A DNA stretch of 8,602 bases from assembly GCA_003022085.1 (NCBI GenBank), contig PXQK01000065.1, forward strand, positions 1 through 8,602, written 5' to 3'. The notes below the pieces were generated by a model. It was not told the origin of the DNA and did no database searches. It saw only the letters and a program-made list of their open reading frames with translations. This document shows positions 1 through 7,124 of the stretch, in pieces (within the stretch, counting starts at the first letter, position 1; every line of letters starts with the position of its first letter). The position numbers and the translations under genes were made by a program. The DNA comes from Halobacteriales archaeon QH_10_65_19. Lineage in GTDB: Archaea > Halobacteriota > Halobacteria > Halobacteriales > Haloarculaceae.

Positions 1-69
1 GTGACGCGCCGGGAGTTAGCAGTTGCGGCTTTGAGAGGAGAGCGGGGCCGACGGCCCGTGCGGAACGAG

Positions 70-78
70 CATTTATCA
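70..78 (+). promoter_or_regulatory. TATA-like promoter element of the histidine kinase gene
   Basis: An AT-rich TTTATC element lies at 72-77, centred about 28 bases before the ATG at 102. That spacing fits an archaeal TATA box driving a leaderless transcript. No Shine-Dalgarno sequence is visible before the ATG. Position and composition are seen directly; promoter function is inferred. Confidence 0.55.
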
Positions 79-101
79 CTGAGGCTGCAAAAATCAACAG
101 T

Positions 102-1106
102 ATGTGCGAGCGGTTCTCGGCCCTGTTCGAGGAGTTCACCGAGCCCACAGTGGCCTACGAACACGTCGACACCGATGCGGTGATCAGGGAGGTCAACGAA
201 GCGTTCGAGGAGACGTTTGGCTACGGGGCGGAGACAGCGGTCGGAACGCCCATCCACGACCTCGTGGTCCCGTCCGACCGCCTCAAGGAAGCCGAGCGGA
301 TCGACCAGAGGGCCCGTGCCGGCGAGTCGATCGACAGGGAGGTACTGCGCAAGACCGCAGCCGGCGAGCGGTACTTCCACCTCCGAAACATCCCCGTGTC
401 GGTTGAGGACGGGATCGACGGCTACGCAGTCTACAGCGACATCCACGAGCGCAAACGCCACGAACAGGCACTCGAACGGAAGAACGAGCGGCTCAGCCAG
501 TTCGTCAGCATCGTCTCCCACGAGCTGCGCAACCCACTGAACGTCGCCAGTTCGCGGCTTACGCTCGCACGCGAAGACTGTGACAGCGACCACCTCGACT
601 ACGTGGACGGCGCCCACGACCGGATCGGGTCGATCATCGACGACACACTGACGCTCGCCAGACAGGGCAAGAGCGTCGACGAGACGGGAGTCGTCAACCT
701 CCCGACGGTCGCCTGGCAGTGCTGGAACAGCGTCCGGACCTGCGACGCCGACCTCGAAGTGGGGGCCGAGCGGTTGCTCCGGGCCGATCCGGATCGGCTC
801 CGCTCGGTGCTCGCGAACCTGTTCGAAAATGCGGTCGAACACGGCGGCAGGACAGCGGCGGTCACAGTCGACACCATCGACGGTGACGGCGGTGCGGGCT
901 TCTACGTCGCAGACGACGGCCCGGGCTTCCCCGGGGACCGCGAGGATCTCTTCGAACCCGGCACCTCGACGCTCGACGACGGTACCGGCTTCGGCCTGAC
1001 GATCGTCCGCGACCTCGCAGAGGCCCACAGCTGGGAGGTCACGGCGACGGAAAGCGGGGCCGGCGGCGCGCGCGTCGAGATCACTGGCGTCGAGGTCGTC
1101 GAGTGA
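102..1106 (+). CDS. PAS-domain sensor histidine kinase, orphan
   Basis: Complete 334-residue protein that should sense a signal, autophosphorylate on histidine using ATP, and pass the phosphate to a response regulator. Residues about 1-115 look like a single PAS sensor domain, ending in the usual DIHERKR exit motif at 113-119. A short coiled linker follows (about 120-134). The H-box is SHELRNPLN at 139-147, with His140 as the predicted phosphorylation site. The ATPase domain has an N-box (ENAVEHG, Asn243), a G1 box DDGPGF (271-276) and a G2 box GTGFGL (294-299). No membrane segment or signal peptide is visible, so it is probably cytosolic and sees an internal cue or partner. The ATG at 102 is chosen because a TATA-like element lies about 28 bases upstream and the PAS domain begins at once. 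The next gene starts 81 bases downstream with its own promoter, and no response regulator is adjacent. The PAS ligand cannot be told from sequence. Confidence 0.92.
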   Translation: MCERFSALFEEFTEPTVAYEHVDTDAVIREVNEAFEETFGYGAETAVGTPIHDLVVPSDRLKEAERIDQRARAGESIDREVLRKTAAGERYFHLRNIPVSVEDGIDGYAVYSDIHERKRHEQALERKNERLSQFVSIVSHELRNPLNVASSRLTLAREDCDSDHLDYVDGAHDRIGSIIDDTLTLARQGKSVDETGVVNLPTVAWQCWNSVRTCDADLEVGAERLLRADPDRLRSVLANLFENAVEHGGRTAAVTVDTIDGDGGAGFYVADDGPGFPGDREDLFEPGTSTLDDGTGFGLTIVRDLAEAHSWEVTATESGAGGARVEITGVEVVE

Positions 1107-1153
1107 CGCCGCTCCGAGGATTCCGACGAGCCGTCTCCCGGCGGCGAGCAGAA

Positions 1154-1160
1154 TCTATAA
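1154..1160 (+). promoter_or_regulatory. TATA-like promoter element of the aldehyde dehydrogenase gene
   Basis: CTATAA ends at 1160, 28 bases before the ATG at 1188, in otherwise GC-rich DNA. This is the spacing of a leaderless haloarchaeal transcript. It suggests the dehydrogenase is transcribed on its own and not only by read-through from the kinase gene. Confidence 0.6.
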
Positions 1161-1187
1161 CCCCGCCCGGGTCGGACTCTGTGACGT

Positions 1188-2639
1188 ATGAGCTACGACG
1201 GCCCGACCAGCCTCTACATCGACGGCGAATGGACAGACGGCGCGGCCGAAGACACGATCGAGTCGGTCGACCCGGCGACCGGCGAGACGTACGCCACGGT
1301 CCCGGCAGCGACCGAAACGGACGTTCATGGCGCGGCCATGGCGGCGGCAGCCGCGGTCGAGCGCGGAGGCGAGTGGCGGTCGATGGATCCGTCGGATCGC
1401 GCCGCGATCCTCCACGACTTCACCGACGCGCTCGAATCGATGCGCGACGACATCACACTGACCGAGTCCCGCGACAACGGCAAGACGCTGTTCGAGGCGA
1501 AGCTGGAGTTCGGGGTGGTGACCGACACGTTCCGGTACTTCGCCGGCTGGGCCGACAAGATCGAGGGAAGCCAGATCCCCGTCCCCGGCGACCGCGTCGA
1601 CTACACCCTGCGCGAGCCGGTCGGTGTCACGGCCCACATTGCGCCGTGGAACTACCCGTTCCAGCTCGCGGGCCGCAGCCTCGCGCCGGCGCTCGCGGCG
1701 GGCGACAGCGTCGTCCTCAAACCCTCTCCCCTGACGCCGCTGTCGGCGCTGTACTACGCCGAAGCCGCAGAGCAGGCAGGCCTGCCGGACGGGGTTCTCA
1801 ACGTCGTCCCCGGCCGCGGGGACACCGCCGGTGACCCGCTCGTCCGGCACGACGCCGTCGACCACGTCACGTTTACCGGGAGCACCGAAACAGGTAAACT
1901 CGTCGGTGCCAACGCCGGCGAGAACGTCGTCGACGTCATGCTCGAACTCGGCGGCAAAGGCCCGCAGATCGTCTTCCCCGACGCCGACCTCCAGGCCGCG
2001 GCGGAGGGAGTCCACTACGGCATCTTCATGAACTGCGGGCAGATGTGCTGGGCCGGCTCGCGCCTGCTCGTCCACGAGGACGTCCACGACGAGGTCGTGG
2101 AGACGGTCGTCGAGGGCGCCGAGGCCACCCCGCTGGGCGACGGGATCGACGACGACGCCCGCATGGGGCCGATGGTCAGCGAGTCTCAGCGCGAGGAGGT
2201 GCTCGACTACATCGAGACCGGCAGAGCGGAGGGGGCGACGGTCGCCACCGGCGGCAGGGTTCCCACAGACAAGGAAGCGGGCTACTTCATCGAGCCGACT
2301 GTCCTCACCGACGTCACGAACGACATGACGGTTGCCCGCGAGGAGATTTTCGGCCCGGTGCTGTCGGTGATCGAGGTGAGCGACGAGGCCGAGGCGCTGG
2401 CCGTCGCCAACGACTCGCCCTACGGGCTGATGGCCTGCGTCTGGACGACAGACCTCGAACGGGCCCACCGGTTCGCCCGCGACCTGGAGTACGGGATGGT
2501 CAACATCAACGAGACGCCCAACACGTTCCCGCAGACGCCCTTCGGCGGCGTCAAGGAGAGCGGCATCGGCCGCGAACAGGGCAAGTACGCCATCGAGGAG
2601 TACACCCGCGTCCGGAACGTCAACGTCAACCTCGGATAG
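1188..2639 (+). CDS. NAD(P)-dependent aldehyde dehydrogenase, betaine-aldehyde-dehydrogenase-like
   Basis: Complete 483-residue cytosolic enzyme that oxidises an aldehyde to the carboxylic acid with NAD+ or NADP+. Family hallmarks in order: PWNYP with Asn155 (oxyanion site), the cofactor motif FTGSTETGK, LELGGKGP with Glu253 (general base), GQMC with Cys287 (catalytic nucleophile), and EEIFGPV with Glu386 (cofactor ribose contact). The Glu253-Cys287 spacing of 34 residues equals that of well-studied family members. Length is normal for the superfamily. The start is supported by the TATA-like element 28 bases upstream and by the usual N-terminal YIDGEW motif. General resemblance is to the betaine/gamma-aminobutyraldehyde/succinate-semialdehyde group, so a role in glycine betaine osmoprotection or amine catabolism is possible. 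No choline dehydrogenase or transporter is adjacent, and the substrate remains unknown. It converges on the importer operon. Confidence 0.93.
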   Translation: MSYDGPTSLYIDGEWTDGAAEDTIESVDPATGETYATVPAATETDVHGAAMAAAAAVERGGEWRSMDPSDRAAILHDFTDALESMRDDITLTESRDNGKTLFEAKLEFGVVTDTFRYFAGWADKIEGSQIPVPGDRVDYTLREPVGVTAHIAPWNYPFQLAGRSLAPALAAGDSVVLKPSPLTPLSALYYAEAAEQAGLPDGVLNVVPGRGDTAGDPLVRHDAVDHVTFTGSTETGKLVGANAGENVVDVMLELGGKGPQIVFPDADLQAAAEGVHYGIFMNCGQMCWAGSRLLVHEDVHDEVVETVVEGAEATPLGDGIDDDARMGPMVSESQREEVLDYIETGRAEGATVATGGRVPTDKEAGYFIEPTVLTDVTNDMTVAREEIFGPVLSVIEVSDEAEALAVANDSPYGLMACVWTTDLERAHRFARDLEYGMVNINETPNTFPQTPFGGVKESGIGREQGKYAIEEYTRVRNVNVNLG

Positions 2640-2670
2640 GTCGCCGACATTGCTCGCGCTCACGGACGCG

Positions 2671-2745
2671 TCACCGGGCACCGATCACGCCCACGTCACC
2701 GGGCACCGATCACGCCCGCGTCACCGGGCACCGATCACGTGGGCG
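2671..2745. repeat. Three tandem 25-bp units between convergent genes
   Basis: An 18-base core, TCACCGGGCACCGATCAC, occurs exactly at 2671-2688, 2696-2713 and 2721-2738, each followed by a 7-base tail: GCCCACG, GCCCGCG and GTGGGCG. The third unit overlaps the end of the ATPase gene: on the minus strand it encodes the last residues and the TGA stop at 2723-2721. A weak partial unit may precede the first (about 2659-2670). Units 1 and 2 lie outside both genes. Most likely this is tandem duplication of the gene end by slippage or unequal recombination. Confidence 0.9.
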
Positions 2746-2746
2746 T
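2687..2746. terminator. Possible bidirectional terminator made from the repeat tails
   Basis: The tail of unit 1 (2687-2696, ACGCCCACGT) is the exact reverse complement of 2737-2746 in unit 3, giving a 10-bp stem around a 40-base loop. Within the loop a smaller stem is possible (CGGGC at 2700-2704 with GCCCG at 2714-2718). The location between convergent genes suits transcription termination, but no T-tract follows on either strand, so function is a guess. Confidence 0.3.
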
Positions 2747-3836
2747 CGCCCGGATCGAAGCCGAGTGTCACGTCGCCGTTTAGCCCCTGTGGCGTCCGGG
2801 CGAGCAGTTCCCGACCCTGCCAGTCGAGGTGGACGCGCGTTGTCTCGCCGAGGAACTCCGTGCTCGCGACCGTCGCTGCCAGCGCGTTCCGCGTGCCGCC
2901 GACCGCGAGGTGCTCGGGGCGGACACAGAACGAGAGCCGGTCGCCGTCCGCCACGCCTGCCTCCAGCGAGCCGTCGAGCGCGACCGAGACGGCCGTTCCG
3001 TGGCCGACCTCGACGGTTGCGAGCCGCCCCTCGGGGGTCGACTCGACGGCCGTCACCCGGCCGTCGAAGACGTTGTTGTCGCCGACGAACTCGGCGACGA
3101 ACCGCGTCGCCGGCCGGTCGTAGATCTCGCGGGGGCGACCCACCTGCTCGACGCCCCCATCGCGCATGACTGCGACGCGGTCGGAGACCGCGAGCGCCTC
3201 CTCCTGGTCGTGGGTGACGTACAGCGTGGTGATCCCGAGCTCCTGCTGGATCTCGCGGATCTGGACCCGGAGGCGCTCGCGCAGTTTCGCGTCGAGCGCG
3301 CTCATCGGCTCGTCGAGCAACAGCACGTCCGGGCCGGGTGCGAGCGCCCGGGCCATCGCGACGCGCTGGCGCTGGCCGCCCGAGAGTTCCGTCGGGTCCC
3401 GGTCCTCGATCCCCGGAAGGTCGACCAGCTCCAGCAGCTCTGCGACGCGCTCCTCCGGGGAGATGCCGCCCGGCGGGTCGACAAAGGAGAGCCCGTATGC
3501 GACGTTCTCGCCGACGGTCATGTGTGGGAACAGGGCGTAGTTCTGGAACACGATGCCGACGTCGCGCTCCTCCGGCGGGACACCGGCGGCGTCGCGCCCG
3601 GCGAGCCGGATCGCCCCGCCCGTGGGCGCCTCGAACCCGCCGACTAGCCGGAGCGTCGTGGTCTTGCCACAGCCTGACGGGCCCACAAGCGTGAAGAACT
3701 CGCCGTCGGCGACCGACAGCGAGACGTCCTCGACGGCGGTCGTCGTCGCGTACCGCCTGGTCACGCCGTCGAGTTCGATCGCTGACGTGCCGGCGGATGC
3801 ACGAGCGCCGCGGTCCTCAGAGGCCACTGCCCTCAC
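2721..3836 (-). CDS. ABC importer ATPase subunit with C-terminal TOBE-like domain (thiamine-type operon)
   Basis: Complete 371-residue cytosolic ATPase predicted to power the permease encoded just upstream. Motifs in order: Walker A GPSGCGKTT (52-60), Q-loop Gln98, signature LSGGQ (151-155), Walker B VLLLDEP (171-177), D-loop SALD, and switch His209. The catalytic domain ends near residue 245; the remaining roughly 120 residues look like the TOBE-type regulatory domain of the PotA/CysA/FbpC group. The classical thiamine ATPase ThiQ is much shorter (about 230 residues) and lacks this tail, so the symbol thiQ is withheld. The GTG at 3836 is used as start; it lies inside the permease gene, overlapping its end by 20 bases, which suggests translational coupling. 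A second GTG at 3827 is also possible. The final residues and stop codon lie in a 25-bp tandem repeat. Confidence 0.9.
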   Translation of the reverse strand: MRAVASEDRGARASAGTSAIELDGVTRRYATTTAVEDVSLSVADGEFFTLVGPSGCGKTTTLRLVGGFEAPTGGAIRLAGRDAAGVPPEERDVGIVFQNYALFPHMTVGENVAYGLSFVDPPGGISPEERVAELLELVDLPGIEDRDPTELSGGQRQRVAMARALAPGPDVLLLDEPMSALDAKLRERLRVQIREIQQELGITTLYVTHDQEEALAVSDRVAVMRDGGVEQVGRPREIYDRPATRFVAEFVGDNNVFDGRVTAVESTPEGRLATVEVGHGTAVSVALDGSLEAGVADGDRLSFCVRPEHLAVGGTRNALAATVASTEFLGETTRVHLDWQGRELLARTPQGLNGDVTLGFDPGDAHVIGAR

Positions 3837-6726
3837 CCCCCAGCCGGTCGATCACGACGAAGCTCGCGCTCGTGACGACCAGCAGGACGACGCCCATCGC
3901 CGTCGCGGGGCCGAGGCGGCGGCCGATGAACCGCTCGATGGCGATCGGCATCGTGAACTGGTCGGCGCCGGTCGCGAGGATCACCGTCGCGGAGAACTCG
4001 CCGATCGAGATAGCGAACGCGAACGCGGCGCCGGCGACGACACCGGGCCAGACCAGCGGCAACTCGACGTCGATCAGCGCCCGGATCCGGGAGGCACCCA
4101 GCGCCCGGGCAGACTCAAGCAGCTGCGGATCCAGCCGCTCCAGCCCGGGCGCGACGGTTCTGACGACGAACGGGTAGCCGGCGACGGCGTGGGCTGCGAC
4201 AATCGCGGCCGCGCCGCCGACGACGATCCGAGCCCCGCCGACCTCGACTCCGAACACCAGGCCACGCAGCAGGCCGAGGCCGACGATAATTCCCGAGACT
4301 GCAAGCGGGGCCATCGCCACGGCGTCGACAAGCTTCCGGCCGCGGTACGACCGGGTCGTCAGCACCGCCACAACGACGCCCATCGGCAGGGCGACTGCGA
4401 GCGCCGCCGCGCCGAACGCGAGGGAGTTACGGATCGCCGGCCAGGGCTGTACCTGGAACGCCGCGCCGCCGGCCTGGCGTTCCAGAAGGAAGCGGTAGTG
4501 GTCGAGCGTGCCCCCGCCGGCGTCGGTGACGCTGGCGTGGACCATGCTGGCGATCGGCGCGACGAACAGGGCAACGGCGACGACCGCATAGAGGGCCAGC
4601 CCGAGCCGCGGAAGCAGCTCCCGGGTCGACAGCACCGGCGGACGAAGGGGCTTGCGAGGGAGCGGGCGCGCACCCCGCGCCGCCGCCGACTGGCGCGCCT
4701 CGTAGCGCAGGTACGCATAGAGGATCGACAGCGAAATCACGAGCTCGACAGTCGCGAGCGCGGCCGCCTCGGCGTAGTCGAGGTCCTGGATCAGCCGGAA
4801 GACGAACACCTCGACGGTCGCCAGGCTGAAGTCGCCGAGGGCGAGCACGATGGGGAAAGTCCCGAACGTGAACACGAACGTCAGGGCAGCACTCATCAGC
4901 ACCGCCGGGTACAGCTGTGGCGCGACGACGTCGACGAACGCCCGCTGCGGGCTCGCACCGAGGCTCCGGGCAGTTTCGACGGCGCCCGCGTCGACCGACT
5001 CCCAGGCGGCTGTCGCGAGCCGCGCCACCAGCGGCGCGTTGTAGAACGCGTGGGCGACAATGATCGCCTTCAGCGAGAAGAGCCACTCGATCGGGCCCAG
5101 CCCGACGATCCCGAGGACGGCGTTGATGGGCCCGTTCTCACCGAACGCCGCCACGAACCCTACCGCGACCATGATCGACGGGAGGACGAACGGGAGGATC
5201 GTCAGCGAGCGCAGCGTCCGGCGGCCGGGAAACTCGTAGCGGGCAAGCAGGTACGCCGCCGGCAGCCCGAGCGCCACGCTGGCGACGGTCGACAGCGCAG
5301 CCTGGTAGGCGGTAAAGCCGACGATCCCCAGCCTGCGGTCCGGCGAGAGGAGGTCCCCGGCGACCGCGAGCGGCGACTCGCCGGCGAACAGTCGTGCGAA
5401 CTCGCCGAAGTAGAACGGGTCCCGGAGGATCTCGACGAACGCCGAGAGGGTGGCGCTGCCGTCGACGACGACAGCCTCGACGAACACTGTCGCCACGGGG
5501 TAGTAAAACATTCCCACGAGCAGAAGCACCACGCCGGCGCCGAGGACCGCGAGCGCCCGGCGCTCGATGCGGTTCCGGAGCGACCGGCTGTGTCGCTCCC
5601 CGTCGCTGGCGCTCCCGGCCGCGCAGTTCTGGGCGAACTGTTGTTCCCAGTCCTCGATCCACTCACTAATCGATCCCTGAAGCTCCTCGTAAGTAAACGT
5701 CACTGGCTCAGGCGGCTCGTGGGCCAGTTCGTCGTACTCCTCGCCGAGTTCGGCGGTGTCGGTTGCGGGGAACTGGACGTTCCGCTCGGCGATCTCGCCC
5801 TGTATCTCCGGCCGGAGGACGAAGCCCATGAACTCGCGGGCCAGATCCGGATCGCTTGCGCCGGAAAACATCGCCATCCCCTCGGGGTTGGCGTACCCCT
5901 CGTCGTTGAGAAAGCGGATCTGGTGTTCCTCGAGGTTGGCGCCGCTGTCGGCGGCGAACACCTGATCGGTCGAGAAGGAGACGACCATCGGCGCCTCACC
6001 CTCGCTCCAGGCGTTGTACGCGTCGCTCCAGGAGCCCAGCACCCGGACGTCGTTGGCCTGCAGATCCGCCCAGTAGTCGAGGAAGCCGTCCTCGCCAAAG
6101 CGGTGGATCGTGTGCAACAGGAACGCCCGCCCTGTGGTCGACGTACCGGGGTTCTGGGCGATCAGATCGCCGCGGTACTCCTCGGCAAGGAGCCCCTCGA
6201 ACGTCTCGGGGGCCTCGATGTCGGTGCCGTCGTACACCGGACAGATGTACCCGGTGTCGTAGGGGAGCGCGCGGCCGTCCGGATCGAACGAGAGCTCCGG
6301 CTTGATCTGCTCGCTTCCGGGAACCTCGCCGGCTGCCGCGAACAGGTCGTCGTCGAGTTCCTCGTCAACGCGGACGAGTTCGTCGACGTTCACGCCGACG
6401 TACATGTCCGCCCCGATGTCCGCGCCGGAGAGGCGCCGCTCGATGTAGTGGTTGACCTCGTTCTCCGGCGCCTCCCACTCCAGGGTGGCGTCGAACTCCG
6501 ACTCGAACTCCTCTTTGAGCCACTCGCCCGGACTGACCGACGGAGCGTCCAGGAACGCGCTGTACGTGCCGACCGTCAGCGTCGACTCCCCGCCGTCCGT
6601 CGAGGTTCCGTTTCCGTTACCGTTTTCATTTCCATTCCCGTTGCCACTCCCGTCGTCGCCTGTACACCCGGCCAGCGACGCGACGACGCCGGTTCCCAGT
6701 ACTGATATGAACGTTCGACGTCTCAT
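3817..6726 (-). CDS. thiB-thiP: Fused thiamine-type ABC importer: ThiB-like lipoprotein joined to ThiP-like permease
   Basis: A single 969-residue frame. Residues 1-21 form a Tat-type lipoprotein signal (Arg3-Arg4 in RRRTF, lipobox LAGC with Cys21), followed by an Asn/Gly-rich tether (about 22-48). Residues about 49-365 resemble the thiamine-binding protein ThiB: PYDTGY at 155-160 matches the conserved P-F-D-Y-G-Y region, TSTTGRAFLL and WSDAYNAW (233-240) match the binding core, and ISEWIEDW matches the usual C-terminal end. A basic linker (378-390) leads to a ThiP-like permease (391-969), about the length of a complete two-domain ThiP, with EAA loops starting at Glu584 and Glu871. ThiB and ThiP are normally separate proteins. 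No start or stop codon occurs in any coding-strand frame at 5533-5658, so the junction is not an obvious one-base error. The ATG at 6726 is chosen because it begins the signal peptide and has a TATA-like element about 27 bases upstream. Thiamine is the best substrate guess; related pyrimidines remain possible. Confidence 0.85.
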   Translation of the reverse strand: MRRRTFISVLGTGVVASLAGCTGDDGSGNGNGNENGNGNGTSTDGGESTLTVGTYSAFLDAPSVSPGEWLKEEFESEFDATLEWEAPENEVNHYIERRLSGADIGADMYVGVNVDELVRVDEELDDDLFAAAGEVPGSEQIKPELSFDPDGRALPYDTGYICPVYDGTDIEAPETFEGLLAEEYRGDLIAQNPGTSTTGRAFLLHTIHRFGEDGFLDYWADLQANDVRVLGSWSDAYNAWSEGEAPMVVSFSTDQVFAADSGANLEEHQIRFLNDEGYANPEGMAMFSGASDPDLAREFMGFVLRPEIQGEIAERNVQFPATDTAELGEEYDELAHEPPEPVTFTYEELQGSISEWIEDWEQQFAQNCAAGSASDGERHSRSLRNRIERRALAVLGAGVVLLLVGMFYYPVATVFVEAVVVDGSATLSAFVEILRDPFYFGEFARLFAGESPLAVAGDLLSPDRRLGIVGFTAYQAALSTVASVALGLPAAYLLARYEFPGRRTLRSLTILPFVLPSIMVAVGFVAAFGENGPINAVLGIVGLGPIEWLFSLKAIIVAHAFYNAPLVARLATAAWESVDAGAVETARSLGASPQRAFVDVVAPQLYPAVLMSAALTFVFTFGTFPIVLALGDFSLATVEVFVFRLIQDLDYAEAAALATVELVISLSILYAYLRYEARQSAAARGARPLPRKPLRPPVLSTRELLPRLGLALYAVVAVALFVAPIASMVHASVTDAGGGTLDHYRFLLERQAGGAAFQVQPWPAIRNSLAFGAAALAVALPMGVVVAVLTTRSYRGRKLVDAVAMAPLAVSGIIVGLGLLRGLVFGVEVGGARIVVGGAAAIVAAHAVAGYPFVVRTVAPGLERLDPQLLESARALGASRIRALIDVELPLVWPGVVAGAAFAFAISIGEFSATVILATGADQFTMPIAIERFIGRRLGPATAMGVVLLVVTSASFVVIDRLGGEGSGL
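6607..6645 (-). repeat. Asn-Gly codon repeat encoding the lipoprotein tether
   Basis: Alternating Gly and Asn codons (GGA AAC and variants) give a period-6 tract that encodes the flexible spacer after the lipid-anchored Cys21. It is less GC-rich than its surroundings. Length changes in units of 6 bases would keep the frame and merely lengthen or shorten the tether. Confidence 0.8.
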
Positions 6727-6748
6727 TACCCAGTTATAGTCACGAGTG

Positions 6749-6757
6749 ATAAATAAG
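6749..6757 (-). promoter_or_regulatory. TATA-like promoter element of the importer operon
   Basis: On the minus strand CTTATTTAT lies 23-31 bases before the ATG at 6726, the position expected for a leaderless transcript. The leader is too short to hold a TPP riboswitch. The element directly abuts the histidine kinase relic. Confidence 0.65.
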
Positions 6758-6775
6758 TGGCGTGGTTTGGGCCCG

Positions 6776-6922
6776 GTCCGCCAGCAGGGAGTCCGGGTCG
6801 CCCGTCTCCATCGCCATCTGGAGGTGGCCCTGTGCGACGTTGAGCGGGTTCCTGAGGTTGTGGCAGACCAGGCTCGCGAACTAGTCGAGGCGCTCGTTGG
6901 TCCGGAGCTGCACCTCGAACCG
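6776..6922 (-). pseudogene. Relic of a sensor histidine kinase (H-box region)
   Basis: Translating the minus strand gives RFEVQLRTNERLD, then a TAG stop (6883-6881), then FASLVCHNLRNPLNVAQGHL and a further MAMETGDPDSLLAD-like stretch. This is the dimerisation and phosphoacceptor region of a haloarchaeal histidine kinase, normally of the form ERLDEFASVVSHDLRNPLNVA. A GAG-to-TAG change explains the stop. No PAS domain is recognisable upstream, and the ATPase domain is missing: similarity ends where the importer promoter begins. The usual Ser before the His has become Cys and the acidic residue after it has become Asn. It is not a copy of the intact kinase at 102-1106, since the residues around the H-box differ. 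Best read as a decayed fragment left by deletion or rearrangement. Confidence 0.75.
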
Positions 6923-7093
6923 GGCCGTGTCGCCGTCCCCGCCCTCGCGCTCGTCTTGGTCGCTCCCCTCACAGTGGCGGCCGCGAGCGTGCCGGGGGCT
7001 TTCCCGGCGGTGGAGGAGGCACGCACTCGGACTCTGGTCGCACAGCAGACGACAGAGGCAGTTTGAGCATTCTGGCGCTGCCGATTGCGGCCG

Positions 7094-7100
7094 CTTATAC
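7094..7100 (+). promoter_or_regulatory. TATA-like promoter element of the GIY-YIG gene
   Basis: CTTATAC lies about 28 bases before the GTG at 7125, which supports that GTG as a leaderless start over the longer upstream open frame. Confidence 0.5.
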
Positions 7101-7124
7101 GGCTCCCCGCCGGACTGTCGGGCA

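Noticed and set aside
1..183. 60-codon frame at the left edge starting with GTG
   Set aside because: Overlaps the kinase start in another frame and runs through its TATA element; the first 60 bases are too short to assign to an upstream gene.
1155..2681. 508-codon open frame on the minus strand opposite the aldehyde dehydrogenase
   Set aside because: Mirror frame of a complete, motif-bearing enzyme; the translation has no recognisable domain.
3553..6705. 1050-codon open frame on the plus strand opposite the importer fusion
   Set aside because: It is antisense to a protein with clear family motifs; its Arg/Glu/Asp-rich, low-complexity translation is typical of the mirror frame of GC-rich haloarchaeal genes.
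6727..6775. TPP riboswitch before the importer operon
   Set aside because: The TATA-like element is only about 27 bases from the start codon, leaving no leader long enough for a riboswitch.
6991..7008. GCCGGG/CCCGGC inverted repeat as a terminator
   Set aside because: A 6-bp GC stem is common by chance at this GC content, and no active gene end lies next to it.
6727..7026. 100-residue N-terminal extension of the importer fusion to an upstream ATG
   Set aside because: It would bury the Tat lipoprotein signal inside the protein, is Ser/Arg/Thr-rich, and passes over the kinase relic in another frame; the TATA-like element supports 6726.
6897..7124. Longer start for the GIY-YIG protein
   Set aside because: The extra 76 residues overlap the kinase relic, are basic and low-complexity, and precede the TATA-like element at 7094-7100.
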